The position numbers were made by a program, and so were the translations under genes. A stretch of DNA of 64,000 nucleotides from assembly GCA_902776035.1 (NCBI GenBank), contig CACYOO010000014.1:30506-94505 (forward strand). The letters run 5' to 3'. Source of the stretch: an uncultured bacterium (lineage in GTDB: Bacteria > Cyanobacteriota > Vampirovibrionia > Gastranaerophilales > Gastranaerophilaceae). The notes under the pieces were generated by a model. It saw only the letters and a program-made list of their open reading frames with translations, ran no database searches and was not told where the DNA came from. Of the stretch, positions 43,338 through 52,387 are shown piece by piece; the first letter of the stretch is position 1, and every line of letters begins with the position of its first letter.

Positions 43338-45011
43338 TTATAAATTTAGCATTGATTTTACATCTCTGCGTTTAATTTTTAATGTTGTAGTTTTAGGTAA
43401 TCTTTCACGATTTACAACTATATTAATAGGTCTTTTATATGGAGCAAGTTGTTCGGATAAATGTTTAACTTCATCTCTAACAAGTTTGTTAAGTTCATCA
43501 TCGGATTTATTTTCCATATACTGTTCTTTTGGTACTATTACAGCAACAATTTCTTCCGTACCTTCTTTTGTACCTGTTGAACGGGATGAACCTAAAACAC
43601 ATACTTCTGCAAAGTTTTCACTTTTTTCTAAAACAGATTCTACTTCTTCAGGAAATACTTTTTTACCACCTGATAAAACAATCATGTTTTTAATTCTTCC
43701 TGTAATATGTAAATGACCATCTTTGTCAAGATATCCTATATCTCCTGTATGAAGCCAACCATCTGCATCAATTGTTTCTGCAGTCAATTCAGGTTGATTG
43801 TGATAACCTTTCATTACAGAACCGCCTTTTAATTGAATTTCTCCTGTTTTTTCATCTATTCTACATTCAAAACCTTTTAATGGCTTACCTACAGATGTAT
43901 AATCCCTTCTTTTTTCTATATTTACACTTACAACAGGACTTGTTTCAGATAATCCATATCCTGCATAAACTTTTATACCAATTGTTTCAAAGAACATTGC
44001 TACTTGCGGATCAATAGGAGCTCCTCCTGATATGCATCCCATAAAGTTACCGCCAAAATTGTCATGTATTTTCTTAAACATGATTTTTTTCAATGCTTGG
44101 GATGGAATTATTTTTGCAATGTTAAACATTATAGGGAATAATCGTTTTGAAACAGGGTTTGATTTAATTTCATTTTCAATACCTGATTTTAATAATTTTA
44201 AGAAAGCAGGTACTACAATCATAAAGCTTACATGCTTTTCTCTCATTATCATTAAGATATCTTTTGGTTTTAAACTTTGAGTGTAATAAATTGAAAAGCC
44301 GAAAAATAAAAATATACAAAAACCAACTGTTAATTCAAACAAATGATTCATTGGCAATATTGAAAGTATGGTTGTAATTTCCTGACCGTTAAATACATCA
44401 TAATATAAACCTTCCATAGCATTTAGTTGAGAAAGCATGTTTCTGAAAGAAATTTCAACTCCTTTAGGGCTTCCTGTTGTGCCTGATGTATAAATTATAA
44501 ATGCTGTTGATTTAGAACTTCTATGACGCCATTTGCAATTAGGGTAATTCTGAACTGTATAAACACATGGTAGTGTCATATTATAAGACGGTTCATCCAT
44601 AACTATGATATGTTTTATTGAATCAACTTCTTTTTGTATTTCAAGTGCCTTTTCTAAGTAGTTTTGAGATACAAACAAAACGTATGGCTGGCAATCTGTT
44701 AGTATTGAAACAAGTTCAAATTTTGTTAATTTTATATCTAAAGGAACAGTTGTAGCTCCGGACATAATTGAAGCAAATACACATGCTCCATATTCAGGTT
44801 TTGATTCTGATAAAATGGCAATTCTGTCATTTTTTTGAACATTTAATTCAGTAATCAAATAACTTGCAACACGTCTTGATAAAGTACCTACACCTCTGTA
44901 AGTAAATTCTTTCCAACCCATTGGCGTTCTCATACCGAGAGCAACTCTGTCTTTATAATCGTCTGTTTTGTTTTCTAATAACAGTAATACGTTATTTTTT
45001 CTGTATTTCAT
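43338..45011 (-). CDS. AMP-dependent acyl-CoA synthetase/ligase
   Basis: 557 residues of the ANL superfamily. Motifs: the phosphate loop IYTSGTTGSPKGVE near residue 175, LPMNHLFE, GYGLSETSPVV (A5), LHTGDIGYLDKDGHLHITGR (A7-A8) and KTTTLKIKRRDVK (A10 Lys). The short N-terminus and MNHLFEL pattern match long-chain fatty-acyl-CoA or acyl-ACP synthetases. AGGAGTAGGGGAAG precedes the ATG. It has a strong promoter with an inverted repeat right at the transcript start, implying repression by a dedicated regulator. Exact acyl substrate is unknown. Confidence 0.9.
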   Translation of the reverse strand: MKYRKNNVLLLLENKTDDYKDRVALGMRTPMGWKEFTYRGVGTLSRRVASYLITELNVQKNDRIAILSESKPEYGACVFASIMSGATTVPLDIKLTKFELVSILTDCQPYVLFVSQNYLEKALEIQKEVDSIKHIIVMDEPSYNMTLPCVYTVQNYPNCKWRHRSSKSTAFIIYTSGTTGSPKGVEISFRNMLSQLNAMEGLYYDVFNGQEITTILSILPMNHLFELTVGFCIFLFFGFSIYYTQSLKPKDILMIMREKHVSFMIVVPAFLKLLKSGIENEIKSNPVSKRLFPIMFNIAKIIPSQALKKIMFKKIHDNFGGNFMGCISGGAPIDPQVAMFFETIGIKVYAGYGLSETSPVVSVNIEKRRDYTSVGKPLKGFECRIDEKTGEIQLKGGSVMKGYHNQPELTAETIDADGWLHTGDIGYLDKDGHLHITGRIKNMIVLSGGKKVFPEEVESVLEKSENFAEVCVLGSSRSTGTKEGTEEIVAVIVPKEQYMENKSDDELNKLVRDEVKHLSEQLAPYKRPINIVVNRERLPKTTTLKIKRRDVKSMLNL

Positions 45012-45030
45012 ATCTTCCCCTACTCCTAAT

Positions 45031-45053
45031 CAAATAGTATTGTTTACTATTTG
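45031..45053. promoter_or_regulatory. Inverted-repeat operator at the acyl-CoA synthetase transcript start
   Basis: CAAATAGTA (45031-45039), 5-nt spacer, TACTATTTG (45045-45053): a perfect 9-5-9 inverted repeat immediately downstream of the predicted transcript start (about 45054 on the minus strand), positioned to block transcription. Confidence 0.7.
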
Positions 45054-45060
45054 TAACAGA

Positions 45061-45090
45061 ATTATATACCAATACATGAGTACATGTCAA
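45061..45090 (-). promoter_or_regulatory. Strong sigma70 promoter of the acyl-CoA synthetase gene
   Basis: On the minus strand TTGACA (45090-45085) and TATAAT (45066-45061) with 18-bp spacing, both perfect consensus hexamers. The spacer contains the small inverted repeat ACATG-AGTA-CATGT. Confidence 0.85.
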
Positions 45091-45131
45091 TTTATTTATA
45101 TAAAATGGCTCAATTATGATATAATGTCTAT

Positions 45132-45455
45132 ATGGCAAATATAGAACGTTGGTATGAAAGTAATAAAAACTTAAATGAAATTATACAATTTATTGAACTT
45201 TTAGAAGAAGATAAACAAAAAATTGTAGGACAGCATTTGCTTCAAATTTTATTCAATGAGTGTAATATAAATCTTGATAAAGAATTAGATGAAATATTTA
45301 AAAAAAAGTATTTATACAACAGGGATTATGATAAAAATTATGACATATCAACTTGTCTTGAAATTTTAAAAGAACTTTCTAAAGAAAAACAGGATTTTGT
45401 TATACAAAGAATTACGACAGAAATTTTAATGTCTTTTGTTAAAGAGGAAATATAA
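45132..45455 (+). CDS. Hypothetical 107-residue protein, probably leaderless
   Basis: No family recognised. Helical, charged and soluble; no signal or membrane segment. Two similar stretches, LNEIIQFIELLEEDKQKIVGQHLLQILFNE and CLEILKELSKEKQDFVIQRITTEILMSF, look like an internal duplication of a helical hairpin. The start ATG has no ribosome site: an extended -10 (TGATATAAT, with TATAAT at 45120-45125) places transcription at the ATG itself. It abuts the SDR gene directly, so the two are one transcript. Confidence 0.65.
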   Translation: MANIERWYESNKNLNEIIQFIELLEEDKQKIVGQHLLQILFNECNINLDKELDEIFKKKYLYNRDYDKNYDISTCLEILKELSKEKQDFVIQRITTEILMSFVKEEI

Positions 45456-46175
45456 ATGAACAAAAATATTCTCATAACTGGTGGTTCACAAGGCATTGGT
45501 AAAAATATCGCAGATACGCTTAGTGTTAATAGTGATTATAATGTTTATGCAACAGCAAGAAATGAGGAAGCCCTAAAAAAATTAAAAATTAAAAATTATT
45601 GTGTTTGTGATTTAAAGAATTTGGAACAACTTAAAACTTTAGCAGAATTTATTCAGGATAATAAAATCAATATTCTTGTAAATAATGCGGGAGAGTACAT
45701 TTATAGTGGCATAGAAAAAATGACTTATGAACAAATAGATGAAATTTTTAAAATAAATTCTATAGCTCCGTCATATTTAATATCAAAAGTTGTCCCTTAT
45801 ATGAAAGAAATAAAATGGGGAAGAATTGTAAATATTGGTTCTATAAGCGGAAATATGGGGGAAGCGTATGCTAGTATGTATTCTGCAACAAAGGCCTCTT
45901 TAGCAGGTCTGACAAAGGCATTGGCTTTAGAACTTGCAGAATATAACATTACTGTAAATACAATAAACCCCGGATGGGTGGATACAAGTTTGGGTGAAAA
46001 ATCTATTAATGATAGTGAATTTTCTAAAGATGAAATTATAGATATGATTCCTCAAAAAAGATTTGTTGCTCCTTTAGAAATCTCAAATATGATAAAATAT
46101 ATTATATCAGATGAAGCAAAGGGTTTAACAGGGCAGGTGATAAATCTTTGTGCCGGATTGAGTGTAGGTATTTAA
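45456..46175 (+). CDS. Short-chain dehydrogenase/reductase (FabG-like)
   Basis: 239 residues, classical SDR. TGGSQGIGKN cofactor-binding glycine motif at residues 7-16, NNAG near 80, the catalytic tetrad Asn, Ser (GSISGN), Tyr and Lys in YSATKASLAGLTKAL, and PGWVDT. The family covers 3-oxoacyl-ACP reductases and many other alcohol/ketone oxidoreductases; the substrate is not indicated. GAGGAAAT precedes the ATG. Directly follows the leaderless hypothetical gene and lies divergently from the acyl-CoA synthetase. Confidence 0.93.
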   Translation: MNKNILITGGSQGIGKNIADTLSVNSDYNVYATARNEEALKKLKIKNYCVCDLKNLEQLKTLAEFIQDNKINILVNNAGEYIYSGIEKMTYEQIDEIFKINSIAPSYLISKVVPYMKEIKWGRIVNIGSISGNMGEAYASMYSATKASLAGLTKALALELAEYNITVNTINPGWVDTSLGEKSINDSEFSKDEIIDMIPQKRFVAPLEISNMIKYIISDEAKGLTGQVINLCAGLSVGI

Positions 46176-46363
46176 GAAAAATAAATATTCACTTATTTTA
46201 TATTGAAAATGTACTATGGCTAATATGTGTTTGAACTAGAACATTTTGCATACTTTCTATAAAATGCTGTAATTCTCAACTGTTATTATTTGTCTTTGAT
46301 ATTTTTTATAAATCAAAATGAAATGTTGACATTATATGAAAAAATCGTTAATAATAAATCATT

Positions 46364-46897
46364 ATGAAACGATTTTACACATTTATATTTTTATCTATTC
46401 TTATGTTTTCGGCTAATGTACAAGCTGAGATAATTTCAGGCGGAATATCTTATGATGCAAATTCTGCCAGAGAAGAATTATTAGATGGAATTAGTTATAC
46501 AACCGATTCTACATACATAAATAATGCTTTTTATGATAAAGATTATGAACAAAATTCAGCTTACATACTAAAAGGAATAACAAGTTTAAAAGATAGAAAA
46601 CTTGCTTATTTTTCAGACGGTTCTTATGCAGTATTAAATTACTCCGATATGAAACATGTTTATTATTATGCATCAAGCGGAATTTTGATGTATATTGAAA
46701 ATCGGTCAGGTAATTCTTATCCTTATAAATGCTATAAATATAATACGCAAAAAAAGCTTGTAAATATGAGTTTAAGAGTTTCAGAAAGTGAAACATTTAT
46801 TTATAATCCTGCCGGAGAACTTGTTGCTCATTGGGTAAAGGATAAGGCATACGATAAAGACGGTAATGTAATTATGAAACGTAAATATGTTGAATAG
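46364..46897 (+). CDS. Small secreted protein, YD/MORN-like strands
   Basis: 177 residues with signal peptide (MKRFYTFIFLSILMFSANVQA). The mature part is rich in Tyr, Ser and Gly, with short repeated strands such as LKDRKLAYFSDGSYAVLNY, YYASSGILMYIENRSG and TFIYNPAGELVAHWVKDKAYDKDGNVIMKRKY, resembling beta-strand repeats of YD or MORN type; assignment is loose. A TTGACA-17-TAATAA promoter (46326-46354) predicts a leader of only about three nucleotides. Function unknown; a surface or periplasmic role is likely. Confidence 0.65.
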   Translation: MKRFYTFIFLSILMFSANVQAEIISGGISYDANSAREELLDGISYTTDSTYINNAFYDKDYEQNSAYILKGITSLKDRKLAYFSDGSYAVLNYSDMKHVYYYASSGILMYIENRSGNSYPYKCYKYNTQKKLVNMSLRVSESETFIYNPAGELVAHWVKDKAYDKDGNVIMKRKYVE

Positions 46898-46956
46898 TAA
46901 TGTTAAATCGGTTTTATAAAGTATGACTTTTGTAAAAAAATTAGTATAATTTTGTT

Positions 46957-47589
46957 ATGAAAAGATTTCTATTAGTTTTTATAGCTGTTATATTTACTGT
47001 TAATGCGGGTTACTGCGTAATTGATGCTGCAACAGGAGAAAATGTAAAAGGATACAAAGGAGATTTGCCCGATGTATTAGAACGTTTTGACAAGATGCTT
47101 CCAAAAACTTCATCTCCGCAATTTCAATCAATTGATGCGTTTAATACTTCTCGTGGATATAAGCCGGTTCCAAGAGATAATCCGACATTTGTAAATACAA
47201 TGATAAAAAAAGCAAAGGTTTCAGAATTTGTAAATGATATAAATGAAATACTCCCTATTGTGGAAAAGTTGGTTTATTCTATTGAAAATAATGAAAATGA
47301 ACAGCTTTTTACTGCACGTGCAAATTATTTGTATGATGATGTGGAATTTTTTAGAAAAAAATATGCTGATGCCCCTGAACACTATTATCCTGTGTATAGT
47401 GCTTTAATAGCAGTAAGCAACAGGGCAAAAGGTATTGTAAGTATACGTAATGAAGCAAGAGTATATGCTTCATACCTTCCTTATCAAACAGAGGGATATA
47501 TGTATAGTCCTCAATATATAAATGAACAACTTTCACATTTAAAAGCAGAATTGCTTAATGCAATAAAATTAATGAAGGATGTTGATTAA
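46957..47589 (+). CDS. Small secreted helical protein, leaderless
   Basis: 210 residues with signal peptide (MKRFLLVFIAVIFTVNAGYC, cleavage before or near Cys20). The mature part is helical: DVLERFDKMLPK, VSEFVNDINEILPIVEKLVYSIENNENEQLFTARANYLYDDVEFFRKKY and a C-terminal helix ending in LKAELLNAIKLMKDVD. Cys at the expected cleavage site could make it a lipoprotein, but GYC is not a good lipobox. TATAAT at 46945-46950 begins exactly 12 nt before the ATG; no ribosome site. No family recognised. Confidence 0.65.
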   Translation: MKRFLLVFIAVIFTVNAGYCVIDAATGENVKGYKGDLPDVLERFDKMLPKTSSPQFQSIDAFNTSRGYKPVPRDNPTFVNTMIKKAKVSEFVNDINEILPIVEKLVYSIENNENEQLFTARANYLYDDVEFFRKKYADAPEHYYPVYSALIAVSNRAKGIVSIRNEARVYASYLPYQTEGYMYSPQYINEQLSHLKAELLNAIKLMKDVD

Positions 47590-47661
47590 TTAAAATATAT
47601 TCAATTCTCTTATTATGTGTTATGATTGTTTCATAAAACTACATGTATAAAGGAGATTAGT

Positions 47662-48567
47662 ATGCACTTAGGAAATGGTATAATATGTCCTGTTACAGGA
47701 ATACCAATGATGGTTGTTACAGGTATAGCTGCTTTTTACGCTTATAAAAAATCAAAAGATGAATTTACAAAAGATAAAATTTTTCCGACAATAGCATTAT
47801 CATCACTTGTGTTTGCGTTGCAAATGATTAATTTTTCTATACCTCAAGTTGGTTCAAGCGGACATATTATAGGAGGGATTTTACTTGCATCGTTATTAGG
47901 ACCATATATTGCATTTTTGTCAATCTGTTCAATATTACTTGTACAATCTGTATTTTTTGCTGATGGTGGCTTGTTGGCATTAGGATGTAATATTTTTAAT
48001 ATGGGTTTTGTATCTTGTTTTATTGTTTATCCTTTATTGTATAAACCTTTATCAGATAAAAATAAACCTGTTTTAGGTGCTGTTTTATCATCAATTATTG
48101 CACTTGAATTAGGTGCTTTTAGTGTAGTTGCAGAAGCAATATTATCGGGTTCTGTAACAGGAAATTTGTTGATGTTTATGGGCTTAATGCAAGGTATTCA
48201 TTTAATAATTGGTATTGTTGAGGGTGGTATTACAGGTGGAATTATTCTTCTTGCAAAACATATAGAGCGTAAAAAATTATCTTTTATTTTTGCAGGAACA
48301 GCGGTTATATTAGGCGGATTTATTGCTAAATATGCATCAACAAAACCTGATGGGCTTGAATGGTCTTTATTAAGTATTTCAGACAGTGTAAATTCTCAAA
48401 CACAATATGTACTTTATAATATATTTGAAACTATTCAGGCAAAATCAGCAATATTTGCATCAATGCCTTCTTTAATTGGAAATTTAGCAGGTATAGCTGT
48501 TCTTTCTATGATAATGTACTGTATTTGTAAAATGTTATCATTCAAAATGGTAAGTAATGAACAATAA
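47662..48567 (+). CDS. Nickel/cobalt ECF transporter component, CbiM/NikM type with PDGLE domain
   Basis: 301 residues from ATG at 47662, chosen because GGAGA lies just upstream and because CbiM/NikM proteins require an N-terminal Met-His: here MHLGNG, where Met1 and His2 coordinate the metal. Seven or eight membrane helices with LQMINFSIPQVGSSGHIIGG (metal-access segment, His), GDGG-like FADGGLLALGCNIFNMG, and a C-terminal helix pair preceded by KYASTKPDGLEW (PDGLE domain, as in LarMN/CbiMN fusions). larE overlaps the stop, so nickel for the pincer cofactor is the likely cargo. The ATPase and EcfT components are not in the window. Confidence 0.88.
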   Translation: MHLGNGIICPVTGIPMMVVTGIAAFYAYKKSKDEFTKDKIFPTIALSSLVFALQMINFSIPQVGSSGHIIGGILLASLLGPYIAFLSICSILLVQSVFFADGGLLALGCNIFNMGFVSCFIVYPLLYKPLSDKNKPVLGAVLSSIIALELGAFSVVAEAILSGSVTGNLLMFMGLMQGIHLIIGIVEGGITGGIILLAKHIERKKLSFIFAGTAVILGGFIAKYASTKPDGLEWSLLSISDSVNSQTQYVLYNIFETIQAKSAIFASMPSLIGNLAGIAVLSMIMYCICKMLSFKMVSNEQ

Positions 48568-49348
48568 ACAAAAACAACTCAGGGAATATTTAAAAGGTTT
48601 GAAAAAGATTGCTGTTGCTTTCTCATCAGGTGTAGATTCAACCTATATTTTAAAAGAAGCCCATGATATATTAAAAGATAATGTAATTGCAATTACTGCT
48701 TGTTCTTGTACTTTTCCTAAAAGAGAATTAAAAGAAGCAAAAGAGTTTTGTGAACAAGAAAAAATAAAACACATAACTTTTAATTTTAATCCGTTTATAA
48801 TTAACGGATTTAGTCAAAATCCGCCTGACAGGTGTTATTTATGTAAAAAAGAACTGTTTAAGAATATATTTGAAATTGCAAACAGAAATGGTATTGAAAA
48901 TGTAGTTGAAGGTTCAAATATCGATGATAATTCAGATTACAGACCGGGAATGAAAGCAATTAAAGAACTTGGAGTAAAAAGTCCTTTGCAAATTGCAGGA
49001 TTATCAAAGCAGGAAATAAGAGAATTATCACAGGATTTAGGTTTAAAAACATATAACAAGCCGTCTTACGCTTGTCTTGCTTCTCGTTTTGTTTATGGAC
49101 AAAGTATTACTGAAGAAAAACTAAATATGGTAGATAAAGCAGAACAATATTTGCTTGATATGGGTTTAAACCAAGTCAGAGTGAGAATAAGTGATAAAAC
49201 AGCAAGAATAGAAGTTATGCCGAATGATTTTGAAAAATTAATTAATAATAGAAAAAACATAATTAAAATTTATAAAAGTTATGGATTTACATACATATCT
49301 ATGGACTTGCAGGGGTATCGTACGGGAAGTATGAATGAAACATTATAA
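48557..49348 (+). CDS. larE: ATP-dependent sacrificial sulfur transferase LarE
   Basis: 263 residues. PP-loop SSGVDST at residues 23-29 adenylates the substrate carboxylate; PPDRCYLCKKELF (Cys93, Cys96) and SYACLASRF (Cys173) supply Cys residues. In the Lactobacillus enzyme one Cys donates sulfur; a three-Cys arrangement as here is known from LarE proteins that bind a 4Fe-4S cluster. LarE makes the nickel-pincer nucleotide used by lactate racemase and other enzymes. It overlaps the nickel transporter by 11 nt. LarA, LarB and LarC are not in the window. Confidence 0.9.
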   Translation: MNNKQKQLREYLKGLKKIAVAFSSGVDSTYILKEAHDILKDNVIAITACSCTFPKRELKEAKEFCEQEKIKHITFNFNPFIINGFSQNPPDRCYLCKKELFKNIFEIANRNGIENVVEGSNIDDNSDYRPGMKAIKELGVKSPLQIAGLSKQEIRELSQDLGLKTYNKPSYACLASRFVYGQSITEEKLNMVDKAEQYLLDMGLNQVRVRISDKTARIEVMPNDFEKLINNRKNIIKIYKSYGFTYISMDLQGYRTGSMNETL

Positions 49349-49349
49349 A

Positions 49350-50078
49350 TCATAATATTTTATTTATAATTTGTTTCAGTAAATAAGAATGTGATTTTAA
49401 AATAATATTTTGTTTTTCTTTGTCATTTATAAGCCGATATGTTTCATGCCTGATAACAAGATTGTTTTTAACATTTATCCAAAATCTGTTTTTAATTTTT
49501 CCTGCGTTTTTAGAGTGTTCTCGTTTGTAAACAAGTTTATCTGTTATATTCATAGAATTTCCCAATAAATGTGCAATATTAAATAATAGTTTATCGGGAC
49601 ATATTTTCCATAAATCAGTATGTTTATAATTTAAAATACAGTTTAATACGTTTTTTTTAAACATCCCATTTGACATCGGTTTCCAATACCAGCCGCCAAA
49701 CGGATGTGTATTACAATTCAAAAATTCTTGTTTTTCCGCATTACAAACAACAAGTGAAACATCATTTGTATTTAAATAATCACTCAATACTTGTGAATAT
49801 TCAGCCAAAATAACATCATCAGAGTCAATAAAACTTATATAATCACCGGTTGCTTCTTTTAATCCGGTTATAATTGAAGCCAGCTGACCTGAATTTTTAT
49901 CGTGTTTAATAAGCTTGATACCGTCAATTTCTTCAAGTATCTTACAAGAATTATCTGTTGAATAATCATCAACTACAATAATTTCAAATGGTTGTATTGT
50001 TTGATTTTTAATGCTATCAATAGTTTCTTTTATATATTCAGCATAATTGTAAGATGTTACAACAAAACTTATATTCAT
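49350..50078 (-). CDS. Family 2 glycosyltransferase
   Basis: 242 residues. GT-A fold: SFVVTSYNYAEYIKETIDSI at the N-terminus, EIIVVDDYSTDNS near residue 34, and DYISFIDSDDV (the DxD metal/nucleotide-sugar site) near residue 85. The usual later W or ED acceptor motifs are weak, and it is shorter than many family members. It lies 8 bp after the TerC-like gene, coding on the same strand. Substrate sugar unknown; surface glycan synthesis is likely. Confidence 0.9.
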   Translation of the reverse strand: MNISFVVTSYNYAEYIKETIDSIKNQTIQPFEIIVVDDYSTDNSCKILEEIDGIKLIKHDKNSGQLASIITGLKEATGDYISFIDSDDVILAEYSQVLSDYLNTNDVSLVVCNAEKQEFLNCNTHPFGGWYWKPMSNGMFKKNVLNCILNYKHTDLWKICPDKLLFNIAHLLGNSMNITDKLVYKREHSKNAGKIKNRFWINVKNNLVIRHETYRLINDKEKQNIILKSHSYLLKQIINKIL

Positions 50079-50086
50079 ATAAAAGT

Positions 50087-51142
50087 TTATTCTTTCTCGA
50101 TTTTATCTGATTTATCTTGTTTTTTGTTGTGCATAATAGAAGAAACAAGGGCTGAAAGTATAAAAAACAAACCTAAAAGTCCTGTTACAACTTCAGGAAT
50201 TTGAACTGAAGTTGATGCAAACATAATAATAGCTAAAGCTCCTATTGCCCAATGTGCACCATTTTCTAAATATAAAAATTTAGATAATATTTCTTTTTCA
50301 ACAAGCATAATGGTTAATGACCTTACAAACATTGCACCTATTGAAAGTCCTATTGTTATGATTATAATATCCTGACTTAAAGCGAATGCTCCTAATACTC
50401 CGTCAAGAGAGAATGAAGCATCAATTAATTCTAAATATAAAAATGCAATTAATCCACCGCCCTTAGCTGCTTGAGCAAGCTTTGCAGCTCTTTCTTCTTC
50501 ATGTTTTTCAAGCCAATGGGTAATACCGTCTATTAAAAGATATATTACAACACCTATTACACCGGAAGCTAAGACTGCGGCTTTTGTTGTAGGGTGAACA
50601 TAATGTTGTGTTATCAATACCAAAATAAGAGTAATAATTGTTTCAAGTCCTTTAATATTACCTAAATGTGTGCAACTCTTTTCTATAAACTTAATCCAAT
50701 GTACATCTTTTGATGAATTAAAAAAGTACGATAAAAATAACATAGAAAGAAAAGCTCCACCGAATGTTACAATTGGAGCATGTGTTTCATGAAGATAGAA
50801 TGCATATTTTGCAGAATCATGAAGTGCAATATCAAGTACAGATAATATATTTAACTTTGCAAAAATACCTACAACCAAAAGTGGAAATATAAATCTCATA
50901 CCAAATACTGCAATCAATATACCCCAAGTTAAAAACCTGTGCTGCCAAATATGTTCCATTTTTTTTAGTTTAACAGCATTAACAACAGCATTATCAAATG
51001 AAAGACTAACTTCCAATACTCCTAAAACTATCGCAATAAATACGGAAAGAAATCCCTGTCCCTGATGAACATGTTCTCCCCAAAAATATGCAGCTATAAT
51101 ACCTATTATTGTAACAATATACGAACCGGCAAAATATTTCAT
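50087..51142 (-). CDS. TerC-like DUF475 integral membrane protein
   Basis: 351 residues from ATG at 51142. About eight to nine membrane helices with two copies of the acidic motif typical of TerC/DUF475: EVSLSFDNAVVNA in the first half and DASFSLDGVLGAFA in the second. The Asp and Glu residues in the helices are thought to bind or move a metal ion in relatives (tellurite resistance, manganese export). The charged C-terminus (KKQDKSDKIEKE) is cytoplasmic. Starts 4 bp after the stop of the kinase-like gene, so they form an operon. Confidence 0.9.
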   Translation of the reverse strand: MKYFAGSYIVTIIGIIAAYFWGEHVHQGQGFLSVFIAIVLGVLEVSLSFDNAVVNAVKLKKMEHIWQHRFLTWGILIAVFGMRFIFPLLVVGIFAKLNILSVLDIALHDSAKYAFYLHETHAPIVTFGGAFLSMLFLSYFFNSSKDVHWIKFIEKSCTHLGNIKGLETIITLILVLITQHYVHPTTKAAVLASGVIGVVIYLLIDGITHWLEKHEEERAAKLAQAAKGGGLIAFLYLELIDASFSLDGVLGAFALSQDIIIITIGLSIGAMFVRSLTIMLVEKEILSKFLYLENGAHWAIGALAIIMFASTSVQIPEVVTGLLGLFFILSALVSSIMHNKKQDKSDKIEKE

Positions 51143-51146
51143 CAAT

Positions 51147-51662
51147 TTACTTCCTTATTTCTTTTATAATTTCTTCTGCTTTTTTTTCTAAAGATATTAT
51201 ATCAGAATCATTATTAATTATAAAATCCCAATCTGTAATATCATCCAAACCAATTTCTGTTATATCGGTTTCGCCAATCAAATTTCCTCTTTGTTGTCTT
51301 ATTTCTCTTGGACAATTAACTCTTATTGCAATAGCACCTGCGGACTTGAACATATTATATTCAAATGGTACTCTGACATCAGTTACCATAATGTTACCGT
51401 TTTCTGCAATAATCTTTTTAATCCAATAATCATCACTTTGGCTTCTGCCCCAATTTCCTAAATCAATAAGTCCTTGTCTATACTGAGATTTATTTTTTTC
51501 TATTTCATCATACGTTAAATTGTGTTGTCTGCCATATTCAAGTTTTATAATATCGCCCATAGCACATCTTCGATAATCCGGCATTGCTTTTAGCATTATT
51601 TTTGCCAAAGTATCTTTTCCTGAATACTGCTTTCCTGAAAATATAATAATTTTATCTGCCAT
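51147..51662 (-). CDS. P-loop kinase, deoxynucleotide/phosphomevalonate kinase-like
   Basis: 171 residues. P-loop FSGKQYSGKDT at residues 8-18, and a compact NMP-kinase-like fold: MLKAMPDYRRCAMGDIIKLEYGRQHNLTYDEIE, DDYWIKKIIAENGNIMVTDVRVPFEYN (Walker B like), REIRQQRGN lid. The pattern resembles both phage deoxynucleoside monophosphate kinases and animal-type phosphomevalonate kinases; dephospho-CoA kinase is another relative. Nothing nearby decides between them. AGGAGA precedes the ATG; the TerC-like gene follows. Confidence 0.75.
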   Translation of the reverse strand: MADKIIIFSGKQYSGKDTLAKIMLKAMPDYRRCAMGDIIKLEYGRQHNLTYDEIEKNKSQYRQGLIDLGNWGRSQSDDYWIKKIIAENGNIMVTDVRVPFEYNMFKSAGAIAIRVNCPREIRQQRGNLIGETDITEIGLDDITDWDFIINNDSDIISLEKKAEEIIKEIRK

Positions 51663-51714
51663 AAAAATCTCCTGATTTTAGAGTTGATATTTAATATAAT
51701 TAAAGCATAAAATC

Positions 51715-51745
51715 AAAAGAGGTAAAATTTTTGTTTACCTCTTTT
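51715..51745 (-). terminator. Terminator after clpP
   Basis: AAAAGAGGTAAA (51715-51726) pairs with TTTACCTCTTTT (51734-51745). The minus-strand stem is followed by T-rich sequence, ending the clpP transcript before the kinase gene. Confidence 0.75.
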
Positions 51746-51772
51746 ATTTAAAACATTTTATATGTTAAATCA

Positions 51773-52387
51773 TTATTTTTCTTCTTGATTTGAAGTTAAA
51801 ACTTTATCAATCAAACCATATTCAAAAGCTTGTTGTGCTGATAAATAATAATCACGTTCACAATCTTCAGTTACTTTTTCAAGCGGCTGACCTGAATTTT
51901 CTGATAAAATTGTTGTTAATTCTTTTTTCATTCTCATAATCTCTTTAGCTTCAATTTCAATATCAGTAGCTTGACCTTGAGCTCCGCCAAGAGGTTGATG
52001 AATCATTATTCTTGCACTAGGAAGTGCCATTCTTTTTCCTTTTGCACCTGATGAAAGGAGGAATGCTCCCATACTTGCAGCTTCACCTATACAAACAGTT
52101 GCAACATCAGATTTTATTAACTGCATTGTATCATATATAGCCATTCCTGCTGTAATTACACCGCCGGGACTGTTTATGTACATCATTATATCTTTTTCCG
52201 GATTTTCACTATCTAACAATAGCAATTGAGCAACGATAGAATTTGCCAAATCGTCATCTATCTCATCTCCGAGAAAAATAATTCTTTCTCTTAATAATCT
52301 TGAAAATATATCAAAAGAACGTTCACCTCTGGAAGATGCTTCAATTACAGTAGGAACGTAATTTAAAATTTGAGAACTGTTTGTCAT
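51773..52387 (-). CDS. clpP: ATP-dependent Clp protease proteolytic subunit
   Basis: 204 residues from ATG at 52387 (AAAGGAG upstream; a longer frame has no site). Catalytic triad Ser105 (GEAASMGAF), His130 (IMIHQPLGG) and Asp179 are all present, with [20 protein letters not shown] and the handle region intact. It forms the tetradecameric barrel that degrades proteins fed by ClpX, ClpA or ClpC. Neighbouring tig or clpX genes, often linked, are not adjacent. Stand-alone gene with its own terminator. Confidence 0.97.
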   Translation of the reverse strand: MTNSSQILNYVPTVIEASSRGERSFDIFSRLLRERIIFLGDEIDDDLANSIVAQLLLLDSENPEKDIMMYINSPGGVITAGMAIYDTMQLIKSDVATVCIGEAASMGAFLLSSGAKGKRMALPSARIMIHQPLGGAQGQATDIEIEAKEIMRMKKELTTILSENSGQPLEKVTEDCERDYYLSAQQAFEYGLIDKVLTSNQEEK

